Assembly (NCBI RefSeq): GCF_000718255.1
Contig: NZ_JOFJ01000009.1
Location: forward strand, 1-64,000
From: Spirillospora albida
GTDB lineage: Bacteria; Actinomycetota; Actinomycetes; Streptosporangiales; Streptosporangiaceae
DNA: 64,000 bases
Reading direction: 5' to 3'
The number at the start of each line of letters is the position of its first letter. Positions within the stretch are counted from its first letter, which is position 1. The position numbers were made by a program, and so were the translations under genes. Shown here piece after piece: positions 34,143 to 42,427 of the stretch. Under the pieces are notes generated by a model. It did no database searches. It was not told the origin of the DNA and was given only the letters and a program-made list of their open reading frames with translations.

Positions 34143-34402
34143 CCTTTGACGGAGACGCCGGAGAGACGCCCCGGAGTCATCGCGGAGGCCGCCTCCTCGG
34201 CCGGCACGGGGCGACCGCCCTGCCGACCGCCTACCTGCTGTTCGTCGTCATGACCGGCGCACCGCCCGACCGGGTGCCCCCCTGGGTGTGGCCGCTGGCC
34301 GGGGCGGGGGACGAGGCGGCCCTGGCCATGGCCGCGTCGTCCCTGGGCGCAGGGTTGGTCCTGCTGCTGATGCCCGTTCGCGATCCTCGTCGGCGGCTCT
34401 GA
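34139..34402 (+). CDS. Small hypothetical membrane protein, third gene of the PadR operon
   Basis: An 87-aa frame whose ATG overlaps the previous stop (ATGA). It has two hydrophobic stretches (about residues 27-45 and 60-80: LPTAYLLFVVMTG and ALAMAASSLGAGLVLLLMP) and a basic C-terminus. I recognise no family. The stop-start overlap and the terminator 30 bp after its stop argue that it is a real third gene and not a chance frame. Codon third positions are GC-rich, as in neighbours. Confidence 0.6.
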   Translation: MTFDGDAGETPRSHRGGRLLGRHGATALPTAYLLFVVMTGAPPDRVPPWVWPLAGAGDEAALAMAASSLGAGLVLLLMPVRDPRRRL

Positions 34403-34433
34403 TCGAGGGGGGCGTTCTAGCGTGGCCAAAGCG

Positions 34434-34466
34434 AAGGGCCTCGCCGCGGGGTGCGGCGAGGCCCTT
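34434..34466. terminator. Bidirectional terminator between PadR operon and secreted-protein gene
   Basis: AAGGGCCTCGCCGC pairs with GCGGCGAGGCCCTT around a 5-nt loop (14-bp stem). It lies between two converging transcripts (ending 34402 and 34496). Confidence 0.8.
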
Positions 34467-34495
34467 GCTGCTTCCTACTGACGTGCGCGGCGGGC

Positions 34496-34948
34496 TCAGA
34501 AGAGGGTCTTGCCCTTGCCGTAGACGTACTTGCCGGTCTTCTTGTTGCGGCCGCACTCCTGGACGTACAGGTGGTCGTTGTACGAGGAGCTGGCGGAGAT
34601 CTTGACGGTGGCGACGCCGTCGAAGTTGTACTCGACGCCGTTCCGCACGCCGATGATCTTGTGGCGCGACCAGTAGCCCTTGCTGCCTTCCTTGAAGAGG
34701 AAGCGGACGCAGGCGGTCCAGCCGTTCTTCTTGCCGTCGCGGAGGTAGCCGGTCACGTAGACCTTGCTGCCGCGGGTGTAGGTGCCCCAGGCGCTGATGT
34801 TGCTGTACGAGTCGTACGGCGCCCACTTCTTGGCGGCGGCCGCCTTCGCGGGGGCCTGAGCGGGGGTCGCGTTGGCGGGCGCGCTGACGGCGGTCATGCC
34901 CGCCATGAGGGTGCCGGCGGCCAGGGCTACTGCAGCGATACGCCGCAT
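34496..34948 (-). CDS. Secreted basic protein of unknown function
   Basis: Start placed at the second ATG (34948), because GGAGG lies five bases upstream of it; the first ATG contains that ribosome site. 150 aa. The signal peptide covers residues 1-28 (MRRIAAVALAAGTLMAGMTAVSAPANA). The mature part is small, basic and rich in Tyr, Ser and Lys (SYSNISAWGTYTRGSKVYVTGYLRDGKKNGWTACVRF when read in pieces), with two Cys likely forming a disulfide. The pattern suggests a single beta-rich domain. No family is recognised. It stands alone between two terminator-bounded units. Confidence 0.82.
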   Translation of the reverse strand: MRRIAAVALAAGTLMAGMTAVSAPANATPAQAPAKAAAAKKWAPYDSYSNISAWGTYTRGSKVYVTGYLRDGKKNGWTACVRFLFKEGSKGYWSRHKIIGVRNGVEYNFDGVATVKISASSSYNDHLYVQECGRNKKTGKYVYGKGKTLF

Positions 34949-35201
34949 AGATGCCTCCATGCTCGGGTTTTTCGGGATATGACCGGCAAACCTAGCAGCG
35001 TCGCCAAGATCGTTTTTATTCGTAGCTTAGATCGTGACCGGGGGCGGCCGAGATCGACGACGGTGCGAACCGATCCGGCTCCGTGATCGTCCAAGGTCCC
35101 GGGAAGCGTCCGCGCCGGGCGCGTCGACGATGCAGGAATGCCTGGTATGGAACGCTAGAGGGTGTGGGCCTGATGCGGGGGATATGTCCGCATGACGAAG
35201 A

Positions 35202-37157
35202 TCACATTTTGGGGTGCAGGGCGTCCAGCAGGGCGCGCATGTCGAGCATCGCCGCCCGCGCCTGATCGGAGACGGCGTCGAGCGCTGCCTTCGCTTCGTC
35301 GTCGGTCCCAGCGAGCCCGGCCTCGGCCGCGCGCACGAGGCGGGCCGTGTGGTCCAGGACGGTGCCGCGCAGGGCGAGCGCCACGCGGTGCCGTTCGGCG
35401 CGCGCGGCCTCGCCCTGGCGCGCCGCCATCGTCTCCAGCGCCGTCGCCTCCCACTGGAGGCCGCGGCCGGTGACGGCTCTGCCCCAGGCCCAGAACGGCA
35501 GTAGGACGAGGACGCCGGACAGCAGCCCCACGGGCAGGCTGAACGCGATCACGGCGGCGGCGGGGTCGCCGTCGGCCGCGTGCAGGCCCGCGAGGGCGAA
35601 GGCGAGCGCCCACGGGACGGCGCCGACGAGGGGAGCGGGCCAGGTGCGGGCGCCGCGCGGGGCGTGGCCGCCGACGGCGTAGACGGCGACCATCTCCACC
35701 GGGCCGCCGATCGCGAGCAGCGCGAGCAGTCCGGGGGAGTGCGCGGCGGCGAGCAGCGCCAGCGCGGTGTCGGTCGCGGCGACGGCGGCCAGCACCCGGA
35801 GCGGTTTCCGCCGCCGCCACCACAGCGGGGCGGCGCGGGCCAGGAGCAGCGCGACGACCAGTGCCGCCGGGCCGGGCGACCATCCGCCGAGGATCGGCTC
35901 CGGCGGGCTGAAGGCGATCAGGGCGGGCAGCGCGCCGCACAGCGCGACGACCGTCGCGTCCAGGACCTCTGGCCATCCCATGCGACGGCGGCGGGACGCG
36001 GTCGGCAGCACGGCATGCACGGACCAGCCGCCGTCCACCGGGCCCGCGGTGAGGGTGCCGCCGAGCGCGGTCGCGCGGTCGCGCATGCCCGCGATGCCGC
36101 GCCCGGTGCCGAGATCGGAGACGGGACGGTCGTACGGCGCCTCGTTGACGACCTCCACCTCGACCGCCTCGCACCGGTACCGGATCTCGACCCGGACGGG
36201 CGAGCCCGCCGCGTACCGCATCGCGTTCGTCAGGGACTCCTGGACGATCCGGTACGCGGCCGCGCCGACCCCGGGACGCAGCCGCCGCGCCCGCCCCTCG
36301 ACCGACGGGAAGACCGGGATGCCGAGCCGCGTGAGACCTTCGCAGAGCGCGGGAACCTCGTCCAGGCCCGCCTCCTCGTTCGCCCCCATGTCGTCGACGA
36401 GGCGGCCGAGGGCGGCGCGGACGTCGCGTCCGGTGTCGGCGGCGGCGGCGAGGGCCTCCCGGGTCAGCGCCGGGTCCGCGAGCCGGGACACGGCGCCGCT
36501 GTGCACGACGACCGCGCTCAGATGGTGGCCGGCGACGTCGTGCAGATCGCGGGCGAGCCGCTCGCGCTCGACGCCGGCCGCGGCCCGCCCGGCCTCGGCG
36601 AGCTGCGCGGCGAGCGCGCGGCGGCGCCGGTTGTGCTGCCGCCGCAGCTGGCCGAGCGCGATGATCAGCACGTAGTAGAGGACGCCCAGCGTGACGTTCA
36701 GCGCGATCTCGGCCGGTCCGTGCAGGAACGGCAGGATGACGGCGACGGCCATGACGCCGGTGACCACGGCGCCGATCGTCGCCGTCCGCCGGTTCCGCTG
36801 GACCGCGAGGGAGTAGAGCGCGACGCCGTCGGCCATCCCGGCGACCGGCATCTCGGCGGTGCCCGCGGCGAGCAGGGCGATCGCGGAGCACGCGACCACC
36901 GCGCCGAGGACGGGGACCGGCGCCGTCCGACGCCAGATCAGCGCGGCGCAGCCGAGGACGACCCCGGCGACCAGCCCCATCCACCGCAAGCGGGAGAGCT
37001 CGATGTCGAGGCCCGCGGCCATCGCCCACGATCCGGTGATCTGGATCGCCGCGAGCAGCGCCGGGACGGCGAAGTCCGCGACGCGCGGCCACGGCGCGTC
37101 CCCGACCGGCGCCCCGAGCGCGGTCGCCCCCGGTTCCCCTCGCCCCCGCCAGCGCAC
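35202..37157 (-). CDS. Tandem sensor histidine kinase with degenerate second kinase half; orphan
   Basis: 651 aa. Residues 25-170 are a first membrane domain (five to six helices). Residues 195-260 are a HisKA_3 dimerisation helix with phospho-His206 (ERERLARDLHDVAGHH), and 295-385 an ATPase domain (AYRIVQESLTNAMRYA; GRGIAGMRDRA). A second membrane domain follows (about 400-560), then a second dimerisation-like helix (585-650) in which the aligned His is Arg597 (ERHRVALALRGTVLDH). No second ATPase follows. The protein thus looks like a kinase fused to half a pseudokinase. No response regulator is adjacent. It is divergent from the DUF2207 gene. Confidence 0.88.
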   Translation of the reverse strand: MRWRGRGEPGATALGAPVGDAPWPRVADFAVPALLAAIQITGSWAMAAGLDIELSRLRWMGLVAGVVLGCAALIWRRTAPVPVLGAVVACSAIALLAAGTAEMPVAGMADGVALYSLAVQRNRRTATIGAVVTGVMAVAVILPFLHGPAEIALNVTLGVLYYVLIIALGQLRRQHNRRRRALAAQLAEAGRAAAGVERERLARDLHDVAGHHLSAVVVHSGAVSRLADPALTREALAAAADTGRDVRAALGRLVDDMGANEEAGLDEVPALCEGLTRLGIPVFPSVEGRARRLRPGVGAAAYRIVQESLTNAMRYAAGSPVRVEIRYRCEAVEVEVVNEAPYDRPVSDLGTGRGIAGMRDRATALGGTLTAGPVDGGWSVHAVLPTASRRRRMGWPEVLDATVVALCGALPALIAFSPPEPILGGWSPGPAALVVALLLARAAPLWWRRRKPLRVLAAVAATDTALALLAAAHSPGLLALLAIGGPVEMVAVYAVGGHAPRGARTWPAPLVGAVPWALAFALAGLHAADGDPAAAVIAFSLPVGLLSGVLVLLPFWAWGRAVTGRGLQWEATALETMAARQGEAARAERHRVALALRGTVLDHTARLVRAAEAGLAGTDDEAKAALDAVSDQARAAMLDMRALLDALHPKM

Positions 37158-37293
37158 GACCCGACCCTAAGCGGCGGACGCCCGTTCGGCACCGATCCGA
37201 GCCGTCCCGGCGCGCGCCCGACGGAGAGGCCACCGGAAACTCCCCTCGGTGAACCCGCCGTGACGCCGACACGGCGGGCTCGGCGGTGCGACG

Positions 37294-38301
37294 ATGGGCG
37301 ACGTGCGTGGCGGTGTCCGCAGGCCCGTGGTCGCGGCGAGTGTGCCGCTCCTGCTCGCCGTCATGCTCGGCTTCGCCGCCCCGGCGTCCGCGGGCGCGCG
37401 GGTCGACGACAGCATCCCGACCTACGACGTCGTCCTCACCCTCCGCACGGACGGGATCCTGCACGTCCGGGAGACGATCACCTACGACTTCGCGCGCGAC
37501 GGCGAGCACGGGATCGTCCGGCGGGTCCCGTTCCGGCGCGCCGACCGGCTCTACGACGTCCGGCACGTGCGGGCGAGCTCGTCCACCGGGGCGCCCGCCC
37601 GCGCCAAGACGCTCAAGCTCCTGCACGACGTGCAGATCAGCGTCGGGGACCGGCGCCGGACGGTGCGGGGGCGGCAGGCGTACGTGATCGAGTACGAGGT
37701 GGCATGGGTGTTCACGCCGTACCCCGATCACGACGAGCTGGTGTGGGAGGCGGTCGGGACGGGGTGGGACGTGCCGATCGGCGAGGCGGCGGTGCGGGTC
37801 GAGGCGCCGGTGCCGCTGCGGCGCGCGTCGTGCCGGGCGGGCGGCCCGGGGGCGACGACCCGGTGCCGTCGCGACCGGGACGGCCCGTACGCGTTCGACT
37901 TCACCCAGCGCGGGCTGCGCCCGCACGAGGGCATGACGGTGCGGGTGCGGCTCCCGAAGCGGGCGATCGCGGTGGCCAGGCCGCGGTACGCGCCGCCGCG
38001 CTGGGCGGGCAGCTGGCCGGGCACGGCCGCCCTCGCGCTGGCGGTCGCCGCGGCGGCCGTCGCGGTGCGGCGCCCTCCGCCCCGCCGCGGGACGGGGATC
38101 GCGCTGCTGGCCGCGGGTACCCTGCTGGTGGCCGCGGACGCGGCCGACGACGTCCTGACCGGCGGGCCCTGGGCGTTCTCGCTCGGCGACGGATGCGTCG
38201 CGGGCCTCGCCTTCGCGATCATGGGTGCGGGGGTGGAGGGCGCGCATCGTTTCCGGATCGGGGAACGAGCGGCGCCCGGCCGCCGGGAGGACTACAGTTG
38301 A
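37294..38301 (+). CDS. DUF2207-like membrane protein, short form
   Basis: 335 aa. A signal/anchor segment (8-34), then a beta-rich extracytoplasmic domain with the DUF2207 hallmark YDVVLTLRTDGILHVRETITYDF and HGIVRRVPFR (45-90). Two to three C-terminal helices follow (about 255-320). Full-length DUF2207 proteins are usually over 500 aa with a large cytoplasmic tail; this one stops after the membrane part. Function of the family is unknown. The start could also be a little downstream (GTG 37303). It is divergent from the tandem kinase across a 136-bp spacer. Confidence 0.75.
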   Translation: MGDVRGGVRRPVVAASVPLLLAVMLGFAAPASAGARVDDSIPTYDVVLTLRTDGILHVRETITYDFARDGEHGIVRRVPFRRADRLYDVRHVRASSSTGAPARAKTLKLLHDVQISVGDRRRTVRGRQAYVIEYEVAWVFTPYPDHDELVWEAVGTGWDVPIGEAAVRVEAPVPLRRASCRAGGPGATTRCRRDRDGPYAFDFTQRGLRPHEGMTVRVRLPKRAIAVARPRYAPPRWAGSWPGTAALALAVAAAAVAVRRPPPRRGTGIALLAAGTLLVAADAADDVLTGGPWAFSLGDGCVAGLAFAIMGAGVEGAHRFRIGERAAPGRREDYS

Positions 38302-38386
38302 TCGGTCCGTGAGGCGAACCGATCGCCTCAGGCGGCCGTCCACATACGGTGACGGCAGGCGGCCCGATCGGCGAGGGGAGGCGCGG

Positions 38387-39541
38387 ATGCGCGAATACCT
38401 GCTCACCATCCTGGTCGCCGCCCTCGTGTCCTACCTTCTGACCCCGGCCGTCCGGATGTTCGCGGTGTGGTTCGGCGCGCAGGCCGCGCCCCGCGACCGG
38501 GACGTGCACGTGATCCCGACGCCCCGGCTGGGCGGTCTCGCGATGTTCGGCGGGATGGTCGCGGCGCTGGTCGTCGCGACGGGGCTGCCGGAGATGCGCA
38601 AGGTGCTTTCGGACGGCGACGTCAGCGTCGGCAAGGCGCTGCTGCTGGCCGGCGGGCTGATCGTGCTGATCGGCATCGCGGACGACCGCTGGGGCGTCGA
38701 CCCGCTGACGAAGGCGGCCGGGCAGGTCGCGGCGGCCGGCATCTTCATCATGCAGGGCATCCAGATCTACGTGATCCCGCTGCCGAACGGCGAGTCGCTG
38801 TCGCTGCCGCCCGCCTACGGGGTCCCGCTGACGGTCTTCGTCGTGGTCGCGGTGATCAACGCGGTCAACTTCATCGACGGGCTGGACGGCCTGGCCGCCG
38901 GCGTCGTCGGGATCGCCGCGCTCGCCCTGTTCTCCTACGCCTACCTGCTGTCCCGGACGAACGGGATGACGACGCTGAGCAGCGCGACGCTGACGGCCGC
39001 GGTGCTGGTCGGGATGTGCGCGGGCTTCCTGCCGCACAACTTCAACCCGGCGAAGATCTTCATGGGGGACACCGGCTCGATGCTGATCGGGCTGCTGCTG
39101 AGCGCGTCGACGATCACGCTGACCGGGCAGTTCGACCCGGCCGTCCTCGCCAACGGGCTGTTCCCCTTCTATGTGCCGCTGCTGCTGGTCCCGGCGGTGG
39201 CGGCGGTCCCGTTCATGGACATGCTGCTGGCGGTCTGGCGCCGGACGAACCAGGGCATGTCGCCCTTCGCGCCGGACAAGCTGCACCTGCACCACCGCCT
39301 GCTGGAACTCGGCCATTCGCACCGCCGGGCCGTCCTGATCATGTACTTCTGGGTCGGCCTGCTGGCGTCCGGCCTGATCGGGCTCGCCCTCATCGACGCC
39401 GCCTGGATCACGCTCGGCACCACCGTCGGCGTGGCGGTCGCGGGGATGCTGGTCATGCTGCGCCGCCGGCCGCGCCGGGACGGCGGAGCCGAGACCGGCG
39501 GCATGGAGCATCCGGCGGAACGTCCGCGCATGCCGGTCTGA
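38387..39541 (+). CDS. Undecaprenyl-phosphate N-acetylglucosaminyl 1-phosphate transferase (WecA/TagO family)
   Basis: ATG 38387 with GAGGGGAGGCG upstream gives 384 aa and about eleven transmembrane helices. It moves a sugar-1-phosphate from UDP-GlcNAc (probably) to undecaprenyl/decaprenyl phosphate, starting teichoic acid, arabinogalactan-type linker or polysaccharide synthesis. Catalytic motifs are visible: IADDRWG (DD pair), NFIDGLDGLAAG, FMGDTGSM and the cytoplasmic HLHHRLLELGHSHR. Its place just before the ATP synthase genes is conserved in actinobacteria (the rfe position). An upstream in-frame extension overlaps the DUF2207 gene and is rejected. Confidence 0.94.
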   Translation: MREYLLTILVAALVSYLLTPAVRMFAVWFGAQAAPRDRDVHVIPTPRLGGLAMFGGMVAALVVATGLPEMRKVLSDGDVSVGKALLLAGGLIVLIGIADDRWGVDPLTKAAGQVAAAGIFIMQGIQIYVIPLPNGESLSLPPAYGVPLTVFVVVAVINAVNFIDGLDGLAAGVVGIAALALFSYAYLLSRTNGMTTLSSATLTAAVLVGMCAGFLPHNFNPAKIFMGDTGSMLIGLLLSASTITLTGQFDPAVLANGLFPFYVPLLLVPAVAAVPFMDMLLAVWRRTNQGMSPFAPDKLHLHHRLLELGHSHRRAVLIMYFWVGLLASGLIGLALIDAAWITLGTTVGVAVAGMLVMLRRRPRRDGGAETGGMEHPAERPRMPV

Positions 39542-39924
39542 CCGGTTCCCCTTCGCTTCGGGTCGGACGGCGATACCCGGGCCGACACAGGTCTACCGAT
39601 GGGTAACATGCTCTCGGTGCGATGACCGCAACGTGACGGTTCGCAGAACAACGTCTCCCGGGCGGATGGCGCCGGTATGGACGGGCATGCCATGGCGTCA
39701 CGCCCCGTGGTCGTTTCCGGGAACCGTTCGCGTGACGGCGCGTCCCCCGCGTTCCTCGGAATCGGTACCGCGAACTGGGTTAAAGTCCGGGGTGCGAGCA
39801 TGACCACGGAGTGTGCCCGTTACCGAGCGGCCTTTACCGCGGGGGTAATTGTGGACAATCCGGACGCTTGTGATAGCTTTCACGAGCAAGAGACGAACAC
39901 TGACCGTGATCAGCCGGAGCCCTC
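39542..39924 (+). promoter_or_regulatory. ATP synthase operon promoter region
   Basis: A 383-bp interval without a convincing gene. At its end, TTGTGGACA (39849-39857) and TAGCTT (39874-39879) resemble -35 and -10 boxes 45 bp before the atpI start; TGGACA with a 16-bp spacer is the best reading. A second TA-rich hexamer (TAACAT near 39605) may mark another promoter. Confidence 0.5.
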
Positions 39925-40341
39925 ATGCAATCTTCCGACGCCCCGATCCTTCGCGGCGCCGCGATCCCGACCGGACTGGTCGGCGTGGGTGCCGTGGCTC
40001 TCGGCCTGCTGGTCTCCGGCGGGAAGGGCGCCCTCGCGGCGGCCCTCGCCACCGCCGTCGTCATCGCGTTCTTCTCGATCAGCGCGCTGGCGGTCTCCTG
40101 GGCCGCCAAGGTCTCGTCCCAGACGATGATGCTGGCCGCACTCGCCAGCTACGTCGTGAAGATCCTCGCCGTGATGGTGCTCGTCACCGCGATGGACGGC
40201 GTGTCGGTCTGGGACACCAAGGTCTTCGGCTGGACGGTCGTCGGACTGGCCCTGACCTGGATCGCCGCGGAGTTCCGCGTCGCGATGCAGCGCCGGCCCT
40301 ACATCGACGAGCCCGGCCCCACGCTGGACCGGACTCCCTGA
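39925..40341 (+). CDS. atpI: AtpI-like membrane protein (ATP synthase-associated)
   Basis: 138 aa with four hydrophobic helices (about 10-28, 33-57, 68-88, 96-115) and no other motifs. The position between WecA and atpB and the topology match the ATP synthase protein I-like genes of actinobacteria (the mycobacterial Rv1303 position). AtpI-type proteins assist c-ring assembly or Mg2+ handling in other bacteria; this is not shown for this branch. Confidence 0.78.
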   Translation: MQSSDAPILRGAAIPTGLVGVGAVALGLLVSGGKGALAAALATAVVIAFFSISALAVSWAAKVSSQTMMLAALASYVVKILAVMVLVTAMDGVSVWDTKVFGWTVVGLALTWIAAEFRVAMQRRPYIDEPGPTLDRTP

Positions 40342-40425
40342 TGGAGGCCCCATGGCTGGTTCTGGCACCTTCGGGCTACTCCAATATGACCACGCCACGC
40401 ATGGCCTGCTATCGTCCGGAGCGCG

Positions 40426-40650
40426 ATGAACGAGCAGAACCGTCGGCCGGAGGACGGCCAGCGGGAATTCGCCGACGCCGCTTGGTCCGCTCCCAGCTAC
40501 CTCCTCTCCGGGATGTTGATTTGGGGCGGGCTCGGCTGGCTGCTGACCAAGTGGACGGGCTGGATCGGGTTCACTCCGATCGGCCTGGTCATCGGCATCG
40601 TGCTCGCCATCTACCTGATCTACGTGAAGTACGGCCGCGACTCCGTCTGA
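40426..40650 (+). CDS. AtpZ/AtpI family small membrane protein
   Basis: 74 aa with two helices (YLLSGMLIWGGLGWLL; GFTPIGLVIGIVLAIYLIYV) and a short N-terminal soluble stretch. The G-(x)-G-W-L layout and position just before atpB match the AtpZ-type accessory proteins of F1Fo synthases. The second of two small accessory genes in the operon. Confidence 0.78.
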   Translation: MNEQNRRPEDGQREFADAAWSAPSYLLSGMLIWGGLGWLLTKWTGWIGFTPIGLVIGIVLAIYLIYVKYGRDSV

Positions 40651-40711
40651 GCGGCCACGCCGCCGAGGAAGACGCCGTGATCCATCACCACCTTGACGAA
40701 GGGAACGCCGC

Positions 40712-41506
40712 GTGAACGCGCAGTCGGTCCTCGCCACCGGGGGAGAGGAGTTCAAGGCCCCGGGGCCTGAGCTCTTCGACTTCCCGCCCCTCTTCGAGGG
40801 CGCGCCGACCTGGCTCACGAAGCCGACCGTGTTCGCGGTCTTCGGTGCGCTGGTCGTCTGCGCGGTTTTCTGGAGCGCATTCGGCAACCCGAAGCTGGTG
40901 CCGCGCGGCATGCAGAACATCGGCGAGATGGGCTACATCTTCGTCCGGGACCAGATCGGCCGTCCGTTCCTCGGCAAGAACACCGAGCAGTGGATGCCGG
41001 TGCTGATGTCCCTGTTCTTCCTGATCTGGATGTGGAACATCTTCGCGGTGATCCCGGTCATCCAGTTCCCGATCGCGTCGCACATCGCGTTCCCCGCGGT
41101 CCTCGCGATCGCCGTGTACTTCATCAAGGTGTACCTGGGCATCAAGAACCAGGGCCCGGTGAAGTACTTCACCAACCTCATCCCGGCGGGCCTGCCCAAG
41201 CCGATCTACGTGCTGCTGGTGCCGATCGAGTACCTCTCGACCTTCATCCTGGCGCCCTTCACGCACGCGGTCCGGCTCTTCGCCAACATGTTCGCCGGGC
41301 ACATGATCCTGGCGTTCTTCAGCCTCGTCGGCTTCTGGTTCATCTTCGAGAAGCCCACGGCCCTCGGGTTCGGCGTCGGCATCATCGGCGTCATCATGAC
41401 CTGCCTCATGACCGCGTTCGAGATGTTCATCCAGTTCCTGCAGGCGTTCCTCTTCACGATGCTCGCCGCGATGTACATCCAGAGCGGTCTCGAAGCGGAG
41501 CACTAG
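40712..41506 (+). CDS. atpB: ATP synthase Fo subunit a
   Basis: 264-aa membrane protein forming the proton half-channels. The essential Arg lies in FTHAVRLFANMFAGHMIL, followed by the long helix region with Gln in the last helices. About six helices. GTG start 60 bp after the AtpZ-like gene. Confidence 0.97.
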   Translation: MNAQSVLATGGEEFKAPGPELFDFPPLFEGAPTWLTKPTVFAVFGALVVCAVFWSAFGNPKLVPRGMQNIGEMGYIFVRDQIGRPFLGKNTEQWMPVLMSLFFLIWMWNIFAVIPVIQFPIASHIAFPAVLAIAVYFIKVYLGIKNQGPVKYFTNLIPAGLPKPIYVLLVPIEYLSTFILAPFTHAVRLFANMFAGHMILAFFSLVGFWFIFEKPTALGFGVGIIGVIMTCLMTAFEMFIQFLQAFLFTMLAAMYIQSGLEAEH

Positions 41507-41606
41507 CCCCCGGGGGGCGCGACGCCTCATCGGCGCGCACCCCTTCGACCACCTCGATAGGCCCAGACCGGCGGACCTTCCGCCGGCCGACAGAAAAGGA
41601 AGAACC

Positions 41607-41837
41607 ATGGGAGTCCTCGCTGAGGTCAGCGGCAACGTCACCGCCATCGGTTACGGCCTCGCGGCCATCGGCCCGGGCATCGGCGTCGGCATCATCTTCG
41701 GCCAGGGTGTGAACGCCATCGCCCGCCAGCCGGAGCTGACCGGTGTCATCCGCACCAACATGATGCTGGGCTTCGTTCTCACCGAGGCGCTCGCCCTGAT
41801 CGGTCTGGTCGCGCCGTTCCTCTTCCAGAGCATCTGA
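41607..41837 (+). CDS. atpE: ATP synthase Fo subunit c
   Basis: 76-aa hairpin of two helices, GLAAIGPGIGVGIIFG and FVLTEALALIGLVAPFLF, joined by the RQPE polar loop. Glu60 is the proton-binding carboxylate. The ring drives rotation. AAGGAAGAACC ribosome site, strong as expected for a subunit needed in many copies. Confidence 0.98.
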   Translation: MGVLAEVSGNVTAIGYGLAAIGPGIGVGIIFGQGVNAIARQPELTGVIRTNMMLGFVLTEALALIGLVAPFLFQSI

Positions 41838-41869
41838 TCACGGGTAATTCCTGAGGAAGGGCTGCAGAT

Positions 41870-42427
41870 ATGATCACAGCAGCTTCCGTTCTGGCCGCGG
41901 AAGAGAACAATCCGCTCATCCCGCACACGTACGAGCTCGTCATCGGGATCTTCTCGTTCCTGGTCGTCGTGATCGTCGTCGGCAAGATCCTCACGCCGCG
42001 TATCCAGAAGACGCTCGAGGAGCGCACCGAGGCGATCGAGGGCGGGCTCAAGCGGGCCGAAGAGGTCCAGGAGCAGGCCCGGCAGACGCTCGAGCAGTAC
42101 AAGGCCCGCGAGAAGGACGCCGCGCTCGAGGCGTCCAACCTGCGCAAGAAGGCCGAGGAGCAGGGCGCTCAGATCATCGCCGAGGCGAGGGAGCAGGCCC
42201 AGGCCGAGGCCAACCGCATCGTCGAGGCCGCCAAGGCCCAGATCGAGGCGGAGCGCCAGCAGGCGCTGCAGTCGCTGCGGGCCGAGATCGGCGCGATGTC
42301 GGTCGAGCTGGCCGGGCGGGTCGTGGGCGAGTCCCTCGAGGACAGCGCGCGGCAGAGCCGGGTCGTCGACCGGTTCCTCGAGGAGCTCGAGGAGCGCGCT
42401 CGCACGCAGGAGCAGATCACATCATGA
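41870..42427 (+). CDS. atpF: ATP synthase Fo subunit b
   Basis: 185 aa: one N-terminal helix (about 20-43) and a long charged coiled coil (45-170) rich in Glu, Ala, Arg and Gln that forms the peripheral stalk. Its TGA overlaps the atpH ATG, so b and delta are translationally coupled. Confidence 0.97.
   Translation: MITAASVLAAEENNPLIPHTYELVIGIFSFLVVVIVVGKILTPRIQKTLEERTEAIEGGLKRAEEVQEQARQTLEQYKAREKDAALEASNLRKKAEEQGAQIIAEAREQAQAEANRIVEAAKAQIEAERQQALQSLRAEIGAMSVELAGRVVGESLEDSARQSRVVDRFLEELEERARTQEQITS

Noticed and set aside
34496..34960. First ATG of the secreted-protein gene (34960)
   Set aside because: The GGAGG ribosome site lies inside those first codons, five bases before the second ATG, which also begins the signal peptide properly.
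38225..38386. Longer start for the WecA-type gene
   Set aside because: The extension overlaps the DUF2207 gene and its translation is Arg-rich without hydrophobic start; ATG 38387 has a good ribosome site and begins the first helix.
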